29,214 nt of DNA from Candidatus Proelusimicrobium excrementi (GTDB lineage: Bacteria; Elusimicrobiota; Elusimicrobia; Elusimicrobiales; Elusimicrobiaceae): the NCBI GenBank assembly GCA_934643455.1, contig CAKUBV010000007.1, positions 1-29,214 on the forward strand. The letters are read 5' to 3'. The stretch's first letter is position 1. Each line of letters starts with the position of its first letter. The notes beneath the pieces are model-generated. The model worked only from the letters and a program-made list of their open reading frames with translations. It searched no databases and was not told the origin of the DNA. Both the position numbers and the translations under genes were made by a program. Shown piece by piece: positions 1 through 7,353 of the stretch.

Positions 1-261
1 TGCTGTCAAAAAAAGAACGCCACCAGCACGGACATGCTGTGCGTGACGGGACAAGAAACGGTAAGACATACATGGGTCAAAGCCGGTACCAACTGCCGAA
101 GCAAGGCGGAATGCGGATCTGGCTCATGCAGCGGTAACTGCTCTACTCCAGGTTCCGAATGTACAACTTGGGTAAACAACGGTATGAGCGCAGTTGCACA
201 GGGCTGTGCTCATTATGATACCGGCGACAGAGGTATTTGCCAAGCTTATTATTGTAGATAA
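1..261 (+). CDS. Cys-rich secreted-type protein, 3' end (partial)
   Basis: The reading frame is open from the first base and stops at 259-261, so only the C-terminal 86 residues are present; the first ATG inside (position 34) is not a credible start. The visible part has 12 Cys, many in short Cys-Ser-Gly settings such as CGSGSCSGNC, and ends GICQAYYCR. No catalytic motif is visible. The composition, and the terminator that follows, closely resemble the complete secreted Cys-rich gene at 17798-18640 (compare QAYYC here with YAYYC there), so I infer an exported, disulfide-rich surface or extracellular protein of the same family. Its promoter and signal peptide lie outside the window. The function is unknown. 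Confidence 0.6.
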   Translation, partial: CCQKKNATSTDMLCVTGQETVRHTWVKAGTNCRSKAECGSGSCSGNCSTPGSECTTWVNNGMSAVAQGCAHYDTGDRGICQAYYCR

Positions 262-302
262 TAATAAATTTCCCGGGATAAAACCCGGCTCTCAACTAAC
301 CG

Positions 303-339
303 CCCCGCCTAAGCGCAAGCCAAGGCGGGGTTTATGTTT
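303..339 (+). terminator. Rho-independent terminator after the Cys-rich gene
   Basis: Perfect 8-bp stem CCCCGCCT (303-310) / AGGCGGGG (323-330) with a 12-nt loop, followed by a T-rich TTTATGTTT tract. Nearly the same terminator follows the Cys-rich gene at 17798-18640. Confidence 0.8.
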
Positions 340-355
340 GTATAAATATAAAATA

Positions 356-847
356 TCAGCGGAAGACGTCTTCTTTGGTTCCGCCGTCGTAAGGATAAGC
401 CAAACCGGCTTTTAAGAGGGCCTGAGCCAAGTCCTCTTCATTGACTTTAACCTCGCATAGCAGGCGGAAGTATTTGTCGCGCCCGCAGTTTTTAAGATTG
501 ACCGGCGCGGCGCTTAAAAAATTTTCCGTAAAAGTTTTGGCTTTCTTCGCCAGGAGTTTTTCTTTGGCGGTTTTGCCTTTTATTTCCGGGCAGTCCACCC
601 CGCGCACTCTTACGGATATATTTCCGCAAAGCACTTCCTCTTTGCAGTTAAGGTTTATTTTAAAAGTGTCGCCGTCGTATACGGAGATTACTTCAACATT
701 GTCAAATTCATCGGCTTCAGGGTCAATACGGCGCGGCGCTTTTGCCGTTTCTCCGCCGAAATATTGCACAAAAAACAGTATCACCGTTATTATAACCGCG
801 GCCCAAAAGCGTATTTGCTTTTTTGAGGAAATTCTTCTTCTTTTCAT
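356..847 (-). CDS. Membrane-anchored thermonuclease-like (SNase) protein
   Basis: A 163-residue protein with a basic N-terminus, one membrane segment (about residues 12-30, likely a signal anchor) and an SNase domain from about residue 50. The staphylococcal nuclease active-site pattern is intact: YDGDT at 57-61 (Asp60 = SNase Asp21), Arg80 (= Arg35), VDCPE at 84-88 (Asp85 and Glu88 = Asp40 and Glu43) and DKYFR with Arg128 (= Arg87). Thr41 of SNase is replaced by Cys86. The family hydrolyses DNA or RNA phosphodiesters with Ca2+; an extracytoplasmic nuclease is the likely role. The start lies 3 nt after the stop of the PLD-family lipoprotein gene and has no clear ribosome binding site, which suggests translational coupling to that gene. 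It is the last gene of the minus-strand set. Confidence 0.85.
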   Translation of the reverse strand: MKRRRISSKKQIRFWAAVIITVILFFVQYFGGETAKAPRRIDPEADEFDNVEVISVYDGDTFKINLNCKEEVLCGNISVRVRGVDCPEIKGKTAKEKLLAKKAKTFTENFLSAAPVNLKNCGRDKYFRLLCEVKVNEEDLAQALLKAGLAYPYDGGTKEDVFR

Positions 848-850
848 AAA

Positions 851-2875
851 TTAAAGCTGGTTTGTAAGAGCGTTTACAATCTGCCAGGCCCAGTTCATTT
901 CTATTTCTTTATCCATAAGTTTGGCATCTTTAAAATCTTTTTCAAAAAGTCTTGTTTCCAATTCCTTTACAAAGGCCGGGTCGTCTATGCCGAGGCTCAT
1001 TTCATTGTTGATAAACAGGCTCATTTTATCAAAATTGGCCGATCCGACTATGGCCCAATCGTCATATAATGCGGCTTTTACGTGGCTCATACCGTTATAA
1101 AAGTATACTTTTATCCCGTTGCGCCAAAGTTTATTCGCCATGGCGATATTGTTTTTTTGCATTATGCTTATGTCGTTTTCGCTCGGTAAAATTACGCGCA
1201 CGTCAACGCCGCGGGCGCGCGCTTCTATTAGGCCTTTTACTATGCGGTCGTCGGAAAAATACGCGTTTTGTATGTAAATCCTTTTTTGCGCTCTTTTAAT
1301 TGCCTCTATCTGAGCTTTAAAAATCTGCGCTTCGTCCGGGCGCGTATAAAGCAGGCGGATATTTATCATGCCGGGTTTTTCAAGGTTTTCCTCGCGGATT
1401 TTCTTGCTGAAAAGTTTTCTGTACGCGGCTGAAAAATCACCGCCCCAGCCGTTGAAGCTCCAAGTTTCGTAAAAGTTTTTTACCAGCCTTCCCGTAACCG
1501 GGCCCCGCAGGGCGACCATCATGTCATGCCATTGATAACGGTATTCTTCGCCGAAGTTCATCCCGCCCGTATATGCCAAATCTCTGTCGATTATTATTAC
1601 TTTGCTGTGGTCAAAAGTCGCCCAGGTGTTGAGCCTTTTCCTTACTTTAACCTTTGAACCCTTTTTTAAATAAGAGGCTATGCTTTGCGGCATAACATAA
1701 TCTTTGGAATAATAAGCCGGGGTTTTTTTATTGTTTAAAAGGGAATTGAGTTCGTCAATCATAACTCTTACCTGCGTTCCTTCGTTGGATTTGCGTTTGA
1801 GCATATCCGCTATGGAAAGCGCGTACATATCCGTCGTGAATATATAAAGCCTTATAAATATGGAGTGCTTAGCCTTATTTGCGTTTACCAAGAAATGCGG
1901 ATAAAATTCTTCCCCGTTGATAAGCAGCTGCGCGCTGCCTTTATAAACTTCTTTTGAGATTGTTTTATTCAGAAAATCGTTAAAATCTTTTAAGTCCATG
2001 CCTTGGGCGTTTTTGTTGACGGGGGGGATTTGCCCTTCAATATCCGTCGCGGGCGGAACCATCGCGCTGTAAAGAGAGTTCTTGCCCAAAGAAAGCAGCC
2101 TGAACACCGAAGTAAACGGCGCTTTTATTATACCGAATATATGGCTTTTTATCAGGAAAGAATATATAAACGAGGCCGAAAATCCCAGCTCCGACATTTG
2201 TTTTTTTAGTTCGAAATATTCCGGCAGGATAAGCGTTACGAACAATTTTTTTTCAAGATCCAAATATATATAAGGTTCGGTACTTTTGTTTTGCGTCGGC
2301 AGCAGAAATTTTGTCTGAGATATCCCGGCCAGGCGGGAATCTTTTTTAAAGGCGTTTAGGAACATTTGCGTAAATTGGCTTTCGTTTATTCTGCCGGTTA
2401 TTTGGATGTCTTCGGGCATTTCGGTAAGCAGTTTAAAATCAGCCTTGCCGTTTTTATCCCTGTAAAGCGCGCCTTCAAAACCTTGAACTATAATGATAAC
2501 GCCGGTGCCGTCGCCCTTGGGCAAAAGCGTTTTAAAAAAGTCTTTTATTATGCCTTCAAATCCGTCCGCTACGTAAATAACACGCTCGGTTCCGGCGGAG
2601 GGATTTTTTATTTCTTTGGCGGCGGAAAGCTGCGCGCGGGCGTAATTATCCAAAGAGTTTTGCAGATTTTTCGGAAGAACGGCTTTAAGATAAACGTCCG
2701 TATCTTGATATATATACTTTATATAAAGTTCTTCTCCGTTTAAAACGGCTTCTGCGGGGGCCGTTTCGTGTGAGTCTATAGAGGCCAAAAACTCTTTTTT
2801 ATTTTTTGCCGCGCTTGAGCATCCCGCGTAAATCATGCAAAAAGCCGTAAGAACTAAAAGTATTTTGCGAATCAT
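851..2875 (-). CDS. Phospholipase D / cardiolipin synthase-like lipoprotein
   Basis: A 674-residue PLD-superfamily protein with two HKD motifs: HSKVIIID (His423, Lys425, Asp430) followed by GGMNFGEEY, and HVKAALYD (His598, Lys600, Asp605) followed by GSANFD. Together these form the usual two-lobed catalytic site for phosphatidyl transfer or phosphodiester hydrolysis. The N-terminus is a lipoprotein signal with Cys19 in the lipobox (IYAGC), so the enzyme should be tethered outside the cytoplasm. That is unusual for a true cardiolipin synthase, which normally carries N-terminal transmembrane helices. About 300 residues before the first HKD have no domain I recognise. It ends 3 nt before the SNase start and begins 2 nt after the serine acetyltransferase stop, so all three are probably cotranscribed. 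Substrate (lipid or nucleic acid) cannot be told from sequence. Confidence 0.85.
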   Translation of the reverse strand: MIRKILLVLTAFCMIYAGCSSAAKNKKEFLASIDSHETAPAEAVLNGEELYIKYIYQDTDVYLKAVLPKNLQNSLDNYARAQLSAAKEIKNPSAGTERVIYVADGFEGIIKDFFKTLLPKGDGTGVIIIVQGFEGALYRDKNGKADFKLLTEMPEDIQITGRINESQFTQMFLNAFKKDSRLAGISQTKFLLPTQNKSTEPYIYLDLEKKLFVTLILPEYFELKKQMSELGFSASFIYSFLIKSHIFGIIKAPFTSVFRLLSLGKNSLYSAMVPPATDIEGQIPPVNKNAQGMDLKDFNDFLNKTISKEVYKGSAQLLINGEEFYPHFLVNANKAKHSIFIRLYIFTTDMYALSIADMLKRKSNEGTQVRVMIDELNSLLNNKKTPAYYSKDYVMPQSIASYLKKGSKVKVRKRLNTWATFDHSKVIIIDRDLAYTGGMNFGEEYRYQWHDMMVALRGPVTGRLVKNFYETWSFNGWGGDFSAAYRKLFSKKIREENLEKPGMINIRLLYTRPDEAQIFKAQIEAIKRAQKRIYIQNAYFSDDRIVKGLIEARARGVDVRVILPSENDISIMQKNNIAMANKLWRNGIKVYFYNGMSHVKAALYDDWAIVGSANFDKMSLFINNEMSLGIDDPAFVKELETRLFEKDFKDAKLMDKEIEMNWAWQIVNALTNQL

Positions 2876-2877
2876 TT

Positions 2878-3711
2878 TTATTTAATATCTTCCGTTATCC
2901 AGGTGTTTGCGGCCACCACCGTGCCGGAGGCTATCTTTACCGGCCCCAGTATCGCCGCGCCGGCGTATATTGTTACCCCGTCGCCAACCGTAGGGTGCCT
3001 TTTAAGGCCTTTTTTGGCGTGGCCGTTTTCGTCTTTGGGGAAGCTCTTTGCGCCGAGCGTAACCCCCTGATATATTTTTACGTTGTCGCCTATTTCCGTG
3101 GTTTCGCCGATTACGACTCCGGTTCCGTGGTCTATAAAAAAGCCGCGCCCGATTTTCGCGCCGGGGTGTATGTCTATGCCGGTAAGGCTGTGGGCGTGTT
3201 CGGTTATTATGCGGGCGGTAAGCTGTAAATCGTTTTCATAAAGGAAGTGCGCCATTCTCTGCAAAGTTACGGCCAAAAGCCCGGGATAGCAGAGCATTAC
3301 TTCATAATAGTTTTTTGCGGCCGGATCGCCGTTGTAAGCGGCTTCGACGTCGCTTAAAGCCAATGCCTGAAGCTTTGGCAGGGCCTGCTTAAATTTTTGC
3401 GTTACTTCCGCCGCTTTTTTTGCCGCTTTTTGCGGCTTTTCGGCGGAGGAAAAACACAGATAATGTTTTATTTCCCGCTCTAGAATTTTAAGATTTTTTT
3501 TGAGTCTTTTTTCAAAATCGTCAATGCCGCAGTTTTTGCTTTCAAGTTTGGGATTAATGGTGTACAAAAACAAAGCGTCCTTAAAAAAGGTAAAAGCGTT
3601 GAGCAAGGCTTGCTTGTCGGGGAAATAATCCCTTCTCGCGCAAGATACCGCCATGGCGGAGTTTATCATATTTTCCGTCAGCGTTTTGGCCGTGTTTTTC
3701 ATATTTTTCAT
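2878..3711 (-). CDS. cysE: Serine O-acetyltransferase
   Basis: A 277-residue serine acetyltransferase, which makes O-acetylserine from L-serine and acetyl-CoA as the first step of cysteine synthesis. The helical N-terminal half is followed by a left-handed beta-helix of hexapeptide repeats from about residue 178: GIDIHPGAKIG (Asp180, the E. coli Asp143 equivalent), FIDHGTGVVIGET (His195, the catalytic His158 equivalent), then VTLGAKS and a C-terminal hexapeptide stretch. The first ATG has no Shine-Dalgarno sequence, but a TAGAAT box ends exactly 6 nt upstream, so the transcript is probably leaderless. The second ATG (codon 4) is a possible alternative start. The gene is divergent from 3763-4917 and lies 2 nt ahead of the PLD lipoprotein. 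No cysteine synthase gene is next to it. Confidence 0.9.
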   Translation of the reverse strand: MKNMKNTAKTLTENMINSAMAVSCARRDYFPDKQALLNAFTFFKDALFLYTINPKLESKNCGIDDFEKRLKKNLKILEREIKHYLCFSSAEKPQKAAKKAAEVTQKFKQALPKLQALALSDVEAAYNGDPAAKNYYEVMLCYPGLLAVTLQRMAHFLYENDLQLTARIITEHAHSLTGIDIHPGAKIGRGFFIDHGTGVVIGETTEIGDNVKIYQGVTLGAKSFPKDENGHAKKGLKRHPTVGDGVTIYAGAAILGPVKIASGTVVAANTWITEDIK

Positions 3712-3742
3712 AAAATAATTCTACTAAATTTATTGCTATAAT
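3712..3742. promoter_or_regulatory. Divergent -10 boxes for cysE (minus) and the 3763 gene (plus)
   Basis: On the minus strand TAGAAT (3718-3723) is followed by exactly 6 nt and then the cysE ATG, a leaderless geometry. On the plus strand TATAAT (3737-3742) precedes an AAGGGGG Shine-Dalgarno (3751-3757) and the ATG at 3763. No good -35 is visible for either promoter. Confidence 0.5.
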
Positions 3743-3762
3743 CTACTTGTAAGGGGGAATGA

Positions 3763-4917
3763 ATGCCGTACGTCAATGTGTTAAAGGAAAATCTTTCGGC
3801 AAAAGCTTTGTCGGCGAAATGTCTTAAATTGTCGCCTTATATGGCTTTTGCTTCTTTAAAATTATGGGCTTTGTTCGTTTTGTTCAATTCCTTTGCCGCA
3901 TTGATGTTTTTATCTTTCCAAAAAAGTGCGGGAACGCAGCTGTTTCTTTGCGCGTCTTCCGCCGCCGCCGTGTTTTGCGTCGCCGTAGATTATATTTTGG
4001 CTTGCAGCGCCGTAAAAGTTATGCATGACGGCGTAAACGGGGCCAGGCAGGACGTTTTGGGAGCGATAGTCGTTACTTTAAAAAGGATAATAGCTCTTTC
4101 CGCTTCCGCTTTATTAATAGGCGCGGCGACGTATTTTTTATTTTCGCCCGGCGCATATCTGCGGGGAAATTTTAAAGACTGGTATTTCCTTCTTATTTCC
4201 GCCGTATATGTTTGTTTCTTTCCTTATATAATTTTTCACCCGTGGAAAATTATATTGGAAGATAAAACCGTTTTTGAATCTTTCCGCGAAAGCTGTCATT
4301 TGGTAAAAACGCATTGGCTTAAATGCGCTTTGCTGTTTTTGATTTCGGGGGTTATAACGGTTTTTTTGGTTTTTGCCGCGATTGCCGTTTTAACCGCATT
4401 TACGCTTTGGTTTAACTGGGAGGCTTTTTCTTTTCTGAAAAGGCTTAACCTTTCTTTGGGTGCGGATATGCCTTCAAACATAAAAACGGCGGTTATGCTG
4501 GCGGAGCTTGGGCCTTTCGGGTTAAGGACGGCCGTAAGTTTGACGGCTTTTGCCTGTTTCGCTTCATACGCGGTTTTGTTCGGTTTTAATATGTTTTTGC
4601 TTGTTTTGACTTTAAGCTATAAGACGCTTAATGCTTATAATCTTATGGCTGAAAATCCGCCCGAACCCGAACGTAAAAAGACGGTTGAAGAAGAACTGGA
4701 CGATTTGGCGGCGCTTTTTAAGGACGTTAAAGAAATAACGATAAACCTGGGTGATGACGATACCTTTGAAGAAACCAGCGCGCTCGGGCATTTGGACAGG
4801 AGGGAAGCTCTTCGCCGCTTCAATAAAGAAGACGAAGACACCGCCAACTACGGGCGCATAAAACCGGTAATCCACGAATATCCGGACCCGGATGACCGGG
4901 AAGATGAAAATCCTTGA
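3763..4917 (+). CDS. Polytopic membrane protein with acidic cytoplasmic tail
   Basis: A 384-residue protein that I cannot assign to a function. Hydrophobic helices appear at about residues 28-53, 57-80, 107-127, 140-160, 188-220 and 252-290. They are followed by a hydrophilic, highly charged tail of about 95 residues rich in Glu and Asp (EEELDDLAALFKDVKE, PDPDDREDENP). The arrangement resembles integral membrane proteins of the large uncharacterised type that pack several helices and a cytoplasmic tail, but no diagnostic motif is visible. The start is supported by AAGGGGG 5 nt upstream; another ATG at 3759 is out of frame. It is convergent with pepT and separated from it by two hairpins. Confidence 0.75.
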   Translation: MPYVNVLKENLSAKALSAKCLKLSPYMAFASLKLWALFVLFNSFAALMFLSFQKSAGTQLFLCASSAAAVFCVAVDYILACSAVKVMHDGVNGARQDVLGAIVVTLKRIIALSASALLIGAATYFLFSPGAYLRGNFKDWYFLLISAVYVCFFPYIIFHPWKIILEDKTVFESFRESCHLVKTHWLKCALLFLISGVITVFLVFAAIAVLTAFTLWFNWEAFSFLKRLNLSLGADMPSNIKTAVMLAELGPFGLRTAVSLTAFACFASYAVLFGFNMFLLVLTLSYKTLNAYNLMAENPPEPERKKTVEEELDDLAALFKDVKEITINLGDDDTFEETSALGHLDRREALRRFNKEDEDTANYGRIKPVIHEYPDPDDREDENP

Positions 4918-4928
4918 TAATAAAAATA

Positions 4929-4950
4929 TTTCCGCACAATCCGTGCGGAA
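4929..4950 (+). terminator. Hairpin after the membrane protein gene
   Basis: Stem TTCCGCAC / GTGCGGAA with a short loop, 12 nt after the stop codon. No strong T-run follows, so it may only assist the bidirectional terminator just downstream. Confidence 0.4.
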
Positions 4951-4970
4951 TGCGGAACTTTTGGTATATA

Positions 4971-4998
4971 AAAAATCCCCGCGTAAACGGGGATTTTT
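4971..4998. terminator. Bidirectional terminator between convergent genes
   Basis: Perfect stem AAAAATCCCCG / CGGGGATTTTT with a short loop. The A-run on one side and T-run on the other let it work for both the membrane protein gene (plus) and pepT (minus). Confidence 0.85.
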
Positions 4999-5029
4999 AA
5001 ATGAGTTTCCAATTAACGTAAAAAAAAGA

Positions 5030-6268
5030 TTATTTTGCGTTGTTTTCCGCGATTTTTGCTATGGCGCGGGTAATCTTATCCATCATGTCCAAGCTGGTCC
5101 ATTCAAAAGGACCGTGGGGCGTGCCGTAACCGGCGTCGATATTAGGCGTAGGCAGGCCCATATAGGAAAGATTGGCTCCGTCCGTACCGCCGCGTATCGG
5201 CTGGCTTTCGGCGTTAAGGCCGCATTCTTCAAAAGCTTCTTTGGCCAGTTTTAATATCTGCGGGTGCTTGTCAATCATGGGTTTCATATTTTTATAGGGA
5301 TAGGAAACTTCAAAATCTATCACGCTTCCGGGATATTTTAAGCGTTTTTCTTTTATAATCGCTTCAAGCAAGGCCAAATGGCTTTGCAGAAGATTCTCGT
5401 CAAAATCCCTTGCCATGGCGTTAAGTACGCCTTTTTCAAAATCCGCGTTTGCGCCTATAAAGCAGATAAAACCCTCTCTGCCGCAGGTAGTTTCCGGCAG
5501 TTTGTTTTCCGGCCAGGAAGCGCAGATATCCGCTATAATTCTGACTGGGTTCTGCATGATGTCTTTGGCGTTGCCCGGATGAGCCTGCACCCCTTTTACT
5601 TTGATTGTTATGGCCGCGGCGTTGAAATTTTCAGACGTGATGCCGTCGCCGCATTCTCCGTCTAAGGTATAGGCGAAGTCCGCCCCGAAAGCTTTTACGT
5701 CAAAATGCTTTGTGCCGCGGGCGATTTCCTCGTCCGGGGTGAAAGCTATTTTAATTTCGCCGTGTTTTATTTGCTGGTTGGCGATTAAATGTTCCAGCAT
5801 TACCATGATTATGGTTATGCCGGCTTTGTCGTCCGCGCCCAAAAGAGTATCGCCGGAGGCGGTTACTATGTCATGGCCTATACATTTGTTTAAAGCGGGG
5901 GAAGTTTTAGGGGAAATAATTACATTATGTTCCTTGCTTACGGTTATATCCCCGCCTTGGTAATTTTTGTGTACTATCGGTTTTACGGTGCGCCCCGCCG
6001 TGCCGCCGGGGTAAGTGTCCATATGCGCCAAAAAGCCTATTACCGGGACTTTGCGGTCAATGTTGGAGGGCAAAACCGCCGTAAGATAGCCGTATTCGCT
6101 CAGGCTGACGTCTTTAAGGCCCAATTTCTGTAAATCTTCTTTAAGGATTTTTGCCAATTCAAGCTGCCCTTTGGTGGAGGGGGAAGATTGGGAGTTTTCA
6201 TCGCTGCCGGATTCTACTTGTATGTATTTGGTAAAAACTTCCAGTATGCGTTCTTTGAAATTTTCCAT
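5030..6268 (-). CDS. pepT: Peptidase T (tripeptide aminopeptidase)
   Basis: A 412-residue M20B metallopeptidase that releases the N-terminal residue from tripeptides in the cytoplasm. Visible zinc-site and catalytic residues are GFLAHMDT (His82, Asp84), LLGADDKAG (Asp146, bridging), TPDEE (Glu180 catalytic base, Glu181 ligand) and TLDGE (Asp203). The C-terminal PIRGGTDGANLSYMGLPTPN and GYGTPHGPFEW segments complete the family signature. Length matches the roughly 410 residues usual for PepT. The start is supported by GAGGTGAATT just upstream of the ATG. Peptide use fits an amino-acid-fermenting gut lifestyle, which is inference. Confidence 0.95.
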   Translation of the reverse strand: MENFKERILEVFTKYIQVESGSDENSQSSPSTKGQLELAKILKEDLQKLGLKDVSLSEYGYLTAVLPSNIDRKVPVIGFLAHMDTYPGGTAGRTVKPIVHKNYQGGDITVSKEHNVIISPKTSPALNKCIGHDIVTASGDTLLGADDKAGITIIMVMLEHLIANQQIKHGEIKIAFTPDEEIARGTKHFDVKAFGADFAYTLDGECGDGITSENFNAAAITIKVKGVQAHPGNAKDIMQNPVRIIADICASWPENKLPETTCGREGFICFIGANADFEKGVLNAMARDFDENLLQSHLALLEAIIKEKRLKYPGSVIDFEVSYPYKNMKPMIDKHPQILKLAKEAFEECGLNAESQPIRGGTDGANLSYMGLPTPNIDAGYGTPHGPFEWTSLDMMDKITRAIAKIAENNAK

Positions 6269-6305
6269 AATTCACCTCGGTAAGATTTGCGTTTTTATAT
6301 GTTTT

Positions 6306-6313
6306 ATTATAAT
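6306..6313. promoter_or_regulatory. Overlapping divergent -10 boxes for pepT and the LEA14-like lipoprotein
   Basis: The sequence ATTATAAT contains TATAAT on both strands (6308-6313 plus, 6306-6311 minus). It lies midway between the two divergent starts and leaves 5' leaders of about 30-50 nt with clear Shine-Dalgarno sites. I see no convincing -35 boxes. Confidence 0.35.
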
Positions 6314-6366
6314 ATGAACTTATATTCCTCTATTTACATTATAGAATTATATTCAGGAGTTATCCA

Positions 6367-6825
6367 ATGAAAAAACTTTTAATGCTTCTAAGCGCGCTGT
6401 TTGTCTTTACCGCGTGCAGCGCCGTTCAATCCATGCAGCAGGCCGTAAACTGCCGTTACGAAATAGCGTCGGCGGAAGTCAGCGATTTTTCGCTTACGGA
6501 TATCAATTTGGACGTAAAAGTGGCGATAACCAACACCAGCAAAACGCAGGAAGCCAAATTAAACCGTTTTTCGGGAGTGCTTTATATAGGCGACAACGAA
6601 GTCAGCAATATATCTTTCGGCGCGTATGAAATAGCTCCCTCCTCGACGGAAATGGCCAAGGCCGCGCTTAATATCCCTTTTGTAAAAGTAGGAAAGAATC
6701 TTATCGGGCTGGTAACTACTAACAGCGTATCGGTAAAATACAAAATCAAAGGAACGATGTACTTTAACACCGCTTTGGGCGAAATACCCATACCGGTGGT
6801 AATATCGCAGAAGGAAGAGATGTAA
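6367..6825 (+). CDS. LEA14-like (water-stress/hypersensitive-response domain) lipoprotein
   Basis: A 152-residue lipoprotein: hydrophobic signal with a lipobox ending in Cys17 (FTAC), then a domain with the alternating beta pattern of LEA14-type proteins (ITNTSKTQEAKLNRFSG, GDNEVSNISFG, KIKGTMYFNTALGEIPIPVV). Such domains are small immunoglobulin-like beta-sandwiches found in stress-related plant proteins and in bacterial envelope lipoproteins; the molecular role is not established. GGAG lies about 8 nt before the ATG. It is 39 nt ahead of hydC on the same strand, so it may be cotranscribed with the hydrogenase genes, though a functional link is not evident. Confidence 0.75.
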   Translation: MKKLLMLLSALFVFTACSAVQSMQQAVNCRYEIASAEVSDFSLTDINLDVKVAITNTSKTQEAKLNRFSGVLYIGDNEVSNISFGAYEIAPSSTEMAKAALNIPFVKVGKNLIGLVTTNSVSVKYKIKGTMYFNTALGEIPIPVVISQKEEM

Positions 6826-6864
6826 TTCGTCTTACAATTAAATTGAACTGAGGAGACTTACAAA

Positions 6865-7353
6865 ATGGCGCAACAAACAACCGCCGCCGCTGAATTAAGC
6901 GCGATAATAAATAAGTGGAAGGATGTTGAGGGCAGCCTCGTAATGATGCTGCATTCAGTGCAGGATAAGCTGGGCTATGTGCCGCGCGAAACCGCTATGG
7001 AAATATCCAAACAGACGGGAATACCGCTGGCAAAGATATATGAAGTCCTTACTTTTTATCATTTCTTTAAACTTAATCCTCCGGCCAAGTGCCAGATTGC
7101 GGTCTGCACAGGTACGGCTTGCTACCTGAAAGGCGCGCCGGAAATTCTTAAAGAAATTGAAAAATGCACGGGCGTTAAAGAGGGGGAAAGCTCCCCGGAC
7201 GGCAAATATTCCGTGGCCGGGCTTAGATGCATAGGCTGCTGCGGGCTTTCGCCTGTAATTTCAATCAACGGCAAAATTTTCGGTCAGGTAAAGCCGTCCC
7301 AGATAAAAGGCATTCTCGCTTCGGCGGAAAACCCGGAGGCCGCACATGAATAA
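6865..7353 (+). CDS. hydC: [FeFe] hydrogenase 24-kDa subunit HydC (NuoE-like)
   Basis: A 162-residue thioredoxin-fold [2Fe-2S] protein of the NuoE family. The four ligands are visible as CTGTAC (Cys81, Cys86) and CIGCC (Cys122, Cys126). In trimeric bifurcating hydrogenases this subunit passes electrons between the NADH module and the catalytic subunit. The start follows GAGGAG at good spacing. The 3' end overlaps hydB by 8 bp, and the hydB ribosome binding site (GGAGG) lies inside hydC, which implies translational coupling. Gene order hydC-hydB-hydA matches the usual hydrogenase operon and not a complex I operon. Confidence 0.93.
   Translation: MAQQTTAAAELSAIINKWKDVEGSLVMMLHSVQDKLGYVPRETAMEISKQTGIPLAKIYEVLTFYHFFKLNPPAKCQIAVCTGTACYLKGAPEILKEIEKCTGVKEGESSPDGKYSVAGLRCIGCCGLSPVISINGKIFGQVKPSQIKGILASAENPEAAHE

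Noticed and set aside
441..854. 137-codon open frame on the plus strand antisense to the SNase-like gene.
   Set aside because: It is a shadow of a gene with intact catalytic residues; no ribosome site and no recognisable protein features.
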